Assembly: GCA_016705245.1 (NCBI GenBank)
Contig: JADIYM010000005.1
Span: forward strand, 280,174 to 344,173
Length of the DNA: 64,000 nucleotides
Direction: 5' to 3'
DNA from: Blastocatellia bacterium
GTDB taxonomy: Bacteria > Acidobacteriota > Blastocatellia > UBA7656 > JADIYM01
Part shown: positions 1 to 6,548 of the stretch, piece after piece
Layout: each line of letters opens with the position of its first letter
Position numbering within the stretch: position 1 is the stretch's first letter
The notes under the pieces: generated by a model
Database searches by the model: none
The model's input: the letters and a program-made list of their open reading frames with translations, nothing else
Told to the model about the DNA's origin: nothing
Made by a program: the position numbers and the translations under genes

Positions 1-921
1 GACGAGCTCGAGAAACGTCCGCTTCGGATCGGCGTTCGAGACGACGGCCTTCGCCATTATCTCTTCTCCGCTCTCGAGCACGACGCCGACGGCGCGGTTG
101 TCGCGAACGAGAATCGAAGCGACGGGCGCACCGGTCCGCACTTCGGCGCCGAACGACTTTGCCGCCGACGCGATCGCGTCCGACAGCGAGCCGAGCCCGC
201 CGCGCACGGTCTGCGCGGGAGCGACGGCCTGTCCGTCGAGCGCGGCTTGCAGCAGAAGTGGCAGCGCCGTTCCCGCCGACCACGGACCCGCGAAACTGCC
301 GTAGATGCCGCGTGCTGCCACCGCGGCGCGCAACAGGTCGGTCTCGAAGAACTCCGAAACGAGATCGGCGACCGCCATCGGTCCCCACCGCAGCAATCGA
401 TATGCGTCACGCTTTCCAAGTCCGCGAAAGTTCTTGCCTACCTTCAGGAACGCGATCGCGTCACCGGCCGTCGGACGATCGATCGACGGCGGCGTAGTGC
501 GCAGTATCGGGCCGAGGACTTTTCCGATTCGCTCGAACGCCTTCCGGAACTCGCGGTAGCCCGCGGCGTCTTTCGTCGAGAGTTTCGAGAGCTCGGTCGC
601 CGTGCGCTCCGCATCGTCGTAGAGGCAGAAGCCGCCGCCGTTCGGATCGGGCGCGAACGCCCGCACCGCCGGCGTGATCCATTCAACGCCGTGTTTCGCG
701 AGTCCCAGGTCTGCGATGATCTTCGGCTCGAAAGGACCGGCCGCGTGGGCGAGCGTCGGGCAACGGAATCCGGGCGCCAGTTCTTCCGTCCGCGCGGCGC
801 CGCCAAGCGCCAGTCGAGACTCGAGCACGAGCGGCTTCATGCCCGCCTTCGCGAGGTACGCCGCCGTGACGAGACCGTTGTGGCCGCCGCCGATGATGAG
901 AATGTCTCGCGTGGCCGCCAT
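1..921 (-). CDS. PYROXD2-like NAD(P)/FAD-dependent oxidoreductase (C-terminus cut by window edge)
   Basis: This is the first 307 codons of a flavoprotein whose 3' end lies beyond base 1. The N-terminus has a dinucleotide-binding loop (ILIIGGGHNGLVTAAYLAKAG) and then the GGAA-containing segment typical of the COG1233 phytoene-dehydrogenase/PYROXD2 superfamily. It is a close paralogue of the gene immediately upstream. That gene's TGA overlaps this ATG by one base (TGATG), so the two are almost certainly cotranscribed and translationally coupled. By family knowledge it binds FAD and oxidises or isomerises a small or lipidic substrate; the substrate cannot be read from sequence. Two tandem paralogues may form a heterodimer, which is inference. 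Confidence 0.85.
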   Translation of the reverse strand, partial: MAATRDILIIGGGHNGLVTAAYLAKAGMKPLVLESRLALGGAARTEELAPGFRCPTLAHAAGPFEPKIIADLGLAKHGVEWITPAVRAFAPDPNGGGFCLYDDAERTATELSKLSTKDAAGYREFRKAFERIGKVLGPILRTTPPSIDRPTAGDAIAFLKVGKNFRGLGKRDAYRLLRWGPMAVADLVSEFFETDLLRAAVAARGIYGSFAGPWSAGTALPLLLQAALDGQAVAPAQTVRGGLGSLSDAIASAAKSFGAEVRTGAPVASILVRDNRAVGVVLESGEEIMAKAVVSNADPKRTFLELV

Positions 922-2519
922 CAGACTTTGCCCGCCTTCCAGTCCGCGAGCAGCTTGAGCGCGCTGTTGCGTCCGGGAGCGCCCATGATGCCGCCGCCGG
1001 GATGCGTCGCCGACCCGCACATGTAGAGGTTCTTGATCGGAGTCCGGTACTGCGCCCAGCCCGGCGCGGGACGCAGGAAGAAGAGCTGCTCGAGCGACAG
1101 TTCGCCCTGGAAGATGTTGCCTTCCGTCAGCCCGAAGTCGCGCTCGATATCGAGCGGCGTCAGCACCTGCCGGTGCAGGATGTGCTCGCGCAGGTTCGGC
1201 GCGTATTCAGACAGGGTGTCGATGACCGTGTCACCGAACGCCTCGCGCTGATCGTCCCACGTCGGGTCGCCGTCCCTGAGCTTGTACGGCGCGTACTGCA
1301 CGAAACACGACATCACGTGTTTGCCCGGCGGCGCGAGCGAAGGATCCGTGAGCGTCGGGATGACGACATCCATGTACGGCCGGCGCGAGAAGCGGCCGTA
1401 TTTCGCATCGTCGTAGGCCCGCTCCATGTATTCGACGCTCGGCGAGATCGAGATAGCACCGCGCAGGTGCGCGCCGTGACCCGGAAGGCACGTGAACTCC
1501 GGCAGTCCGTCGAGTGCCATGTTCACCTTTCCCGACGACCCGCGGAACTTGTAGCGGTTGATGTCTTCGACGAAATCGCCCGGCAGGTGCTCGGCCCCGA
1601 GCATCTTGATGAACGTGAGCCGCGGGTCGACGCTCGAGACGACGACCCTCGCGTGGATCTCGTCGCCGTTCTTCAGGACGACGCCCGTCGCGCGGCCGTT
1701 CGCGTGCAGGATCTTCTCGATCGGAGCTTCGGTGCGGATCTCGACGCCGGCCTCGCGCGCCGCATCGGCGATTGCATTCGAGATCGCGCCGGTACCGCCG
1801 CGGGCGAAGCCCCAAGAGCGGAACGCGCCGTCGATCTCGCCCATGTAGTGGTGCAGCAGCACGTACGCCGTTCCCGGCGAGCGCACGCCGAGGAACGTTC
1901 CGATGATGCCCGACGCGGACATCGTCGCCTTGAGCACGTCGGTCTCGAACCACTGGTCGAGGAAGTCGACGGCGCTCATCGTCATGAGCTGGACCTGGTT
2001 GTATTTGTCGTCGGCCGAAAGCTTCTGGAATCGCCGTCCGAGGAACGCGAGGTCCTTGAGGCCCTTCGGTCTGAGCGACGTCGGATCGGGCGGCGTCATC
2101 TCGAGGATGGGCTTGACGAACCGGCCCATCTCGACCATCGCCTTGCCGTATTCGTCGTAGGCCTCGGCGTCGAGCTTCGAATGGCGCGCGATCTCGCGCC
2201 GAGTCTTGCCGTGGTCGTTGACGCGCCAGAGGTAGTCCCCATTCGGCATCGGCGAAAACGTGCCGTCGAGCGGCAGGATCTCGAGGCCGTGACGGGGCAG
2301 GTCGAGCTCGCGGATGATCTCGGGCCTCAGCAGCGAAACGACGTACGAGCAGACCGAGAACTTGAATCCGGGGAAAACTTCCTCGGTCACCGCCGCTCCG
2401 CCGAGCACGTGGCGACGCTCGAGGACGAGCACCTTCTTGCCGGCTCTGGCGAGATACGCCGCTGTCGTCAGGCCGTTGTGACCGCCGCCGATGATGACGG
2501 CATCGTACTGTTGAGTCAT
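921..2519 (-). CDS. PYROXD2-like NAD(P)/FAD-dependent oxidoreductase
   Basis: A 532-residue flavoprotein. The start ATG was chosen because it directly precedes the Rossmann motif VIIGGGHNGLTTAAYLARAG; the open frame runs further upstream only by reading through the divergent gene. The C-terminus carries the FAD-contacting segment LYMCGSATHPGGGIMGAPG, diagnostic of the COG1233/PYROXD2 branch, and the length fits that family (about 520-580 aa). It is the first gene of a two-gene operon with the paralogue ending at the window edge. It is divergent from a GcvT-like gene, with an 84-bp shared promoter region. The substrate is unknown. Carotenoid desaturase is possible but less likely than a PYROXD2-type oxidoreductase. 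Confidence 0.88.
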   Translation of the reverse strand: MTQQYDAVIIGGGHNGLTTAAYLARAGKKVLVLERRHVLGGAAVTEEVFPGFKFSVCSYVVSLLRPEIIRELDLPRHGLEILPLDGTFSPMPNGDYLWRVNDHGKTRREIARHSKLDAEAYDEYGKAMVEMGRFVKPILEMTPPDPTSLRPKGLKDLAFLGRRFQKLSADDKYNQVQLMTMSAVDFLDQWFETDVLKATMSASGIIGTFLGVRSPGTAYVLLHHYMGEIDGAFRSWGFARGGTGAISNAIADAAREAGVEIRTEAPIEKILHANGRATGVVLKNGDEIHARVVVSSVDPRLTFIKMLGAEHLPGDFVEDINRYKFRGSSGKVNMALDGLPEFTCLPGHGAHLRGAISISPSVEYMERAYDDAKYGRFSRRPYMDVVIPTLTDPSLAPPGKHVMSCFVQYAPYKLRDGDPTWDDQREAFGDTVIDTLSEYAPNLREHILHRQVLTPLDIERDFGLTEGNIFQGELSLEQLFFLRPAPGWAQYRTPIKNLYMCGSATHPGGGIMGAPGRNSALKLLADWKAGKV

Positions 2520-2537
2520 AGGTTCGGGTGTCGTTGC

Positions 2538-2567
2538 TTGCTGAGGCGCCGGAAGGATACTTATACT
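2538..2567 (+). promoter_or_regulatory. Sigma-70-type promoter for the GcvT-like gene
   Basis: TTGCTG (2538-2543), an 18-bp spacer and TATACT (2562-2567) lie 36 bases before the GcvT-like ATG at 2604. The site sits in the short divergent space shared with the FAD oxidoreductase pair. Confidence 0.55.
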
Positions 2568-2603
2568 CGGCCGCCCTGACAACTCGCGGTTGAGGTAACC
2601 CAC

Positions 2604-3804
2604 ATGCCCATCGGAACGGCCTTCCACGAGCGGACGTTCTCGCTCTGCGAGAGCCTGAATTACCGGGAATGGTCCGGTTTCTACGCGGTCAGCTCGTACG
2701 AACCGCACCACGAGCACGAATACAACGCGATCCGGAACGCGTCGGCGCTCATCGATATCTCGCCGCTCTACAAGTACCGGATCACGGGCAAGGACGCAGA
2801 ACGCCTCGTCGACCGCATCATCACGCGCAACGCGCAGAAGATGCAGGTCGGGCAGGTGTACTACACGCCGTGGTGCGACGAGCACGGTAAGGTGATCGAC
2901 GACGGAACAGTGTCGCGGCTTGCCGAGGACACGTTCCGGTGGACCGCGGCTGACCCGAGCATCCGGTGGTTCCACCAGAACGCGCGCGGGCTCGACGTTA
3001 CGATCGAGGACATCTCGGAAGAGACCGCGGCGCTGGCGCTCCAGGGCCCGACGTCGGGTGGACTCCTGATGAAGGCGGCCGAGGCGGACGTCGAGAACCT
3101 GAAGTATTTCCGCGTGACGAGCGGAACGATCGCCGGCGTGCCGGTCGACATCTCGCGGACGGGCTACACGGGCGATCTCGGGTATGAAGTCTGGATGCCG
3201 TGGGACAGGGCGATCACGGTCTGGGATGCGATGGTGAGAGCCGGCGAGGCGTTCGACGTGCACGCGGCGGGCATGCTCGCGCTCGACGTCGCGCGGATCG
3301 AGGCGGGGCTGCTGATGATCGACGTGGACTTCAATAATGCGAAGCGCGCGCAAATCGAGGCGCAGAAATACACGCCGTCCGAGATGGGACTCGGGAGGCT
3401 CGTGAGCAAGGACAAGGCGCGCTTCGTCGGGCGGCGGCGCTCGCGGACGAGCGCAAGCGCGGGCACGCGCGCGAGATCGTGGGGCTCGAGCTCGACTGGG
3501 GCGGCATCGAGGCGGTGTACGACCGGTCGGGCTGCCGGCGATGCCGTCGACGGCGTCTCGGGCGGCGGTGCCGGTGTACTCCGGGGGCAAGCAGGTGGGA
3601 AAGGCGACGTCGACGACGTGGTCGCCGGTGCTCAAGAAGATGATCGCGCTGGCGACGATCGATCGCGGGTATTTCGGGGTGGGGACGCGGCTGGAGATGG
3701 AGATGACGGTGGAGGCGGTGCGGCACCGGGTGCCGGCGACGGTGGTGAAGACGCCGTTCTTCAATCCACCGCGGAAGATGCAGACGCCGTTAGTGATCCG
3801 GTAA
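2604..3804 (+). CDS. GcvT-like aminomethyltransferase / folate-dependent demethylase family (two apparent frameshifts)
   Basis: The product matches the glycine-cleavage T-protein (GcvT/YgfZ/DMGDH C-terminal) fold: an N-terminal domain with ISPLYKYRITGKDAERLVDR, a central GRTGYTGDLGYEVW-like segment (as SRTGYTGDLGYEVW), and a C-terminal barrel ending near MQTPLVIR. As sequenced, the frame breaks twice. After FVGRR (about 3430-3437) the homologous sequence continues as ALADERKRG in the next frame, and near 3530 it moves again to LPAMPSTASRAAVPVYSGG. Each break fits loss of one base in a GC-rich tract. Restored length is 400 aa, normal for the family. T-proteins move a one-carbon unit from an aminomethyl donor to tetrahydrofolate. 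The Rieske oxygenase downstream suggests oxidative N-demethylation, which is inference. Confidence 0.8.
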
Positions 3805-3806
3805 CT

Positions 3807-3883
3807 GCTTTGCGTCTTTGCGCCTTTGCGTGAGCTCCTTTCAGCGTTGAAGAAGTTCGCGCAAAGGCGCAAAGGCGCAAAGG
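3807..3883. repeat. Family A hairpin repeat (GCGCAAAG-type), copy 1
   Basis: Left arm (3807-3834) is built from TTTGCGTC/TTTGCGCC units; right arm (3856-3883) is the complementary run of GCGCAAAG units. They flank a short loop. It lies between the GcvT-like and Rieske genes, close enough that the Rieske ATG follows only 11 bases later. Related copies occur near 26.7, 36.4 and 58.5 kb. Confidence 0.85.
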
Positions 3884-3894
3884 ATGAGAATGGA

Positions 3895-4989
3895 ATGAAG
3901 GAAATCCTCGATCTCTACGACCCCAGCGCTCCCCTCGAGGAAGCCTCCACGATTCCCGCACCGTGGTACGTCGACCTGCGCGTGATGGACCGCGAGCTCG
4001 AGACCGTCTTCTCGCGAACCTGGCAACTCGTCGGCCGCGCCGACCAGGTCCGCGAGCCCGGCCGCTACGTCACCTGGGAGATCTCGAACGAACCGATCGT
4101 CGTCGTGCGCGGGTCCGACAACGTCCTGCGAGGCTTCTTCAACGTCTGTCGCCATCACGCCGCCGCGGTCATGGAAGAGCCCGAGGGCGAAGCGAAGTCC
4201 CTCCGTTGCCCCTATCACGGCTGGACCTACGCGCTCGATGGGCAACTCAAGGGCACGCCCGATTTTGCGGGTGTCTGCAACTTCGATCGCGCCGAGCACG
4301 GCCTCGTGCCTGTGCAGGTCGCCGAGTGGGAGAACTGGGTCTTCGTGAAGCTCGACGACGGCGGACCTTCCCTCGAGGAGTTCCTTGGCGACGACCTGAT
4401 CGGCCAGATCCGGCCGCTCGGCCTCGCGGGCCTGCACTGGTTCGAGCGTCGGTACTACACGTTCGACTGCAACTGGAAGGTCTTCGTCGACAACTACCTC
4501 GACGGCGGGTACCACATTCCGTACCTGCACAAGGGCCTCGACAGCGTGCTCGATTATCCGAAGTACACGATCGAGAACGGTGAGCGCTTCTGCCTTCAGT
4601 CGAGCCCGATGGTTCAGGAAGGCGCCGAAGCGCAGACGGGCGCGGTGCGGACCGGCGAGCGGGCGCTCTACTACTGGATATATCCGAACTTCATGATCAA
4701 CTGGTACGAGGGCGTGATGGACACGAACCTCGTGATCCCGCGTGGCGTCGACAAGACGGAGGTCATCTTCGACTTCTACTTCCCGGACGTCTCGGAATCC
4801 GCCGCTGAGCGCAACCGCGCGAGCATCGACGTCGGCCAGCGCATCCAGGACGAAGACACGGCCATCTGCAAATCGGTCCAGCGCGGCCTGACGTCACGCG
4901 CGTACGTCCGCGGCCGCCTCTCCGTCCGTCGCGAAGCCGGCGAGCACCTCTTCCACCGCCTCCTCGCTCTTGATCTAAAGGAGAGTTGA
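3895..4989 (+). CDS. Rieske-type oxygenase alpha subunit, choline/glycine-betaine monooxygenase-like
   Basis: A 364-residue aromatic-ring-hydroxylating-type oxygenase. The Rieske [2Fe-2S] ligands are Cys85-x-His87 (NVCRHHAA) and Cys105-x2-His108 (CPYHGW). The mononuclear iron site is in DNYLDGGYHIPYLH (His207, His212), with a likely third ligand in DEDTAICKSVQRGL. This motif set and the C-terminal REAGEHLFHRLLALD segment resemble plant choline monooxygenase and bacterial GbcA. The start at 3895 was chosen because the open frame upstream is repeat DNA. A reductase partner is not visible nearby. The likely role is oxidative removal of a methyl or hydroxylation of a quaternary amine, with the GcvT-like neighbour handling the one-carbon unit. 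The specific substrate is inferred, not shown. Confidence 0.85.
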   Translation: MKEILDLYDPSAPLEEASTIPAPWYVDLRVMDRELETVFSRTWQLVGRADQVREPGRYVTWEISNEPIVVVRGSDNVLRGFFNVCRHHAAAVMEEPEGEAKSLRCPYHGWTYALDGQLKGTPDFAGVCNFDRAEHGLVPVQVAEWENWVFVKLDDGGPSLEEFLGDDLIGQIRPLGLAGLHWFERRYYTFDCNWKVFVDNYLDGGYHIPYLHKGLDSVLDYPKYTIENGERFCLQSSPMVQEGAEAQTGAVRTGERALYYWIYPNFMINWYEGVMDTNLVIPRGVDKTEVIFDFYFPDVSESAAERNRASIDVGQRIQDEDTAICKSVQRGLTSRAYVRGRLSVRREAGEHLFHRLLALDLKES

Positions 4990-5052
4990 CAGGATTACAG
5001 GATTTTCTGGATTAACAGGAGAAATCCTGACAATCCTGAAATCCTGTCAACT
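4985..5052. repeat. Family G hairpin (AGGATTACAGGAT-type) overlapping two stop codons
   Basis: An AT-richer inverted repeat (GAGTTGACAGGATT versus AATCCTGTCAACTC arms, with internal AGGATT/AATCCTG units) fills the whole space between the convergent Rieske and nhaA genes. The TGA of the Rieske gene (4987-4989) and the TGA of nhaA (5047-5049, minus) both lie inside the arms. It could act as a bidirectional terminator. Confidence 0.8.
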
Positions 5053-6366
5053 CTTCCATCTGAGCAGCGCGAAGCCAACGATGCCGGCGACGAGCGAGGC
5101 GCCGAGGACGCCCACTTTTGCTGCCGCAAGAGAGGTGGCGTCATTGAACGCCAGGCTCGCGATGAAGAGCGACATCGTGAACCCGATCGCCGCGAGCCAG
5201 CTGACACCGTAGAGCTGTAGCCACGTCGTGCCGCTCGGCAGGGAAGCCAGATTCAGTCGCACCGTGATCCACGAAGCCAGCATCACGCCGATCTGCTTTC
5301 CGAAGACCAGCCCGAGAAACACTCCGATCGTGACTCGGTCGAAGAGGACTGAGCCGATGCCTCCGGCAAGCGACACGCCAGCGTTCGCGAGCGCGAAGAC
5401 CGGCATGATGAGGAACGCCACCCATACGTGCAGGGCGTGCTCGAGGCGGTGCAGCGGAGTCTGCGCCTGCTCGCACGTGACCTCGAGCTCCTCGACGGCA
5501 CCGTGGCGAATGGCATCGGCGTCTTCCTCGGTGTCGAGGCACTTCTCGAGAACGTCGAGCAACGCCCGTCCGCGAACCAGAAAGTCGGCGGTGTGAAGGC
5601 GTGTCCGCGACGGGATCGTCATGGCGAGCAGGACGCCTGCGATCGTCGCGTGGACGCCCGACTTGAGAAAGGCCACCCACACCACGGCGCCGACTAGTGC
5701 GTAAACGAGCGTCTTGCGCACGCCCGCGAGATTGGCGATCGCGAGCAGGACGAGCGCACAGCCGCCGATCGCAAGAGAGCTCCAGGCGATCGTGTCAGTG
5801 TAAAAAATCGCGATGACGAGAACGGCGCCCAGGTCGTCGATGATCGCGAGCGCCGTCAGGAAGATCTTCAGGCCGACGCTTACGCGGTCGCCGAGCAGCG
5901 CGAGCACGCCAAGCGCGAAGGCGATGTCGGTCGCCATCGGAATTCCCCAACCCGAGATCGACGCGGTTCCGAAGGTCATCGATGCGTAGATCAATGCCGG
6001 CGCGATCATTCCGCCGATTGCCGCGGCGATCGGCAGCGCCGCCTTTCGCGGGGAAGCGAGCTCGCCGGCGATGACTTCGCGCTTGATCTCGAGCCCGACG
6101 ACGAAGAAGAAGATGGCCATCAAGCCATCGTTGATCCAGAGCAGCAGCGGCTTGCTGATGACCGCCTCGCCGGCTCCCACCGTCAGCTTCACCTGCCAGA
6201 GCGCCTCGTAGGAGGACGCCCACGGCGAGTTCGCCCAGACGAGGGCCACGATGGCACACAGGAACAGGAGAATGCCGCCAGATGCCTGTAGCCGCGCAAA
6301 CTCGCGGAATGGCCAGAGGACCCGGTCAACGGGGCGCTTCGGCACTGGGGGGATTGCCGTTTCCAC
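5047..6366 (-). CDS. nhaA: NhaA-family Na+/H+ antiporter
   Basis: An integral membrane antiporter of the NhaA family (two H+ in per Na+ out in E. coli). Family signatures are clear: ASGGILLFLCAIVALVWANS at the N-terminus, the pore segment MATDIAFALGVLALLG (Asp equivalent to E. coli D133), and LAIIDDLGAVLVIAIFYTD carrying the paired aspartates that bind the ion (D163/D164). From the GTG at 6366 the protein is 439 aa, the usual NhaA length. A longer frame to an ATG at 6528 exists but would run through the divergent receptor promoter, so it is disfavoured; the exact start is uncertain. Role: Na+ and pH homeostasis at the inner membrane. Confidence 0.93.
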   Translation of the reverse strand: METAIPPVPKRPVDRVLWPFREFARLQASGGILLFLCAIVALVWANSPWASSYEALWQVKLTVGAGEAVISKPLLLWINDGLMAIFFFVVGLEIKREVIAGELASPRKAALPIAAAIGGMIAPALIYASMTFGTASISGWGIPMATDIAFALGVLALLGDRVSVGLKIFLTALAIIDDLGAVLVIAIFYTDTIAWSSLAIGGCALVLLAIANLAGVRKTLVYALVGAVVWVAFLKSGVHATIAGVLLAMTIPSRTRLHTADFLVRGRALLDVLEKCLDTEEDADAIRHGAVEELEVTCEQAQTPLHRLEHALHVWVAFLIMPVFALANAGVSLAGGIGSVLFDRVTIGVFLGLVFGKQIGVMLASWITVRLNLASLPSGTTWLQLYGVSWLAAIGFTMSLFIASLAFNDATSLAAAKVGVLGASLVAGIVGFALLRWKS

Positions 6367-6429
6367 CCGGGGAGTTTGCCATACCTCAGACGCCGCCGCG
6401 CCGAAAAGCGCCCCAGGCAAACATTCCAC

Positions 6430-6489
6430 TTGACCTGCCAGCCTGAATCCGTAGAATGCCGCTGACCCAATTTGAAAGTCACTTTCAAA
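6430..6489 (+). promoter_or_regulatory. Promoter and palindromic operator of the FecA-like receptor
   Basis: TTGACC (6430-6435), a 16-bp spacer and TAGAAT (6452-6457) form a good promoter. Starting 13 bases past the -10 is a perfect 19-bp dyad, TTTGAAAGTCACTTTCAAA (6471-6489), placed at the expected transcription start or first leader bases, where a bound repressor would block initiation. Given the FecA-like target gene, an iron- or metal-responsive repressor is a reasonable guess. No regulator gene is adjacent. Confidence 0.6.
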
Positions 6490-6548
6490 ATCAGAACAGG
6501 AGGTCGGGCTTACAACGCCGACCCGCACTCTGGAGGCTCAGCAACCCG

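Noticed and set aside
6366..6528. Upstream ATG start for nhaA
   Set aside because: It would place the antiporter start over the divergent receptor's promoter and operator and add a non-homologous leader.
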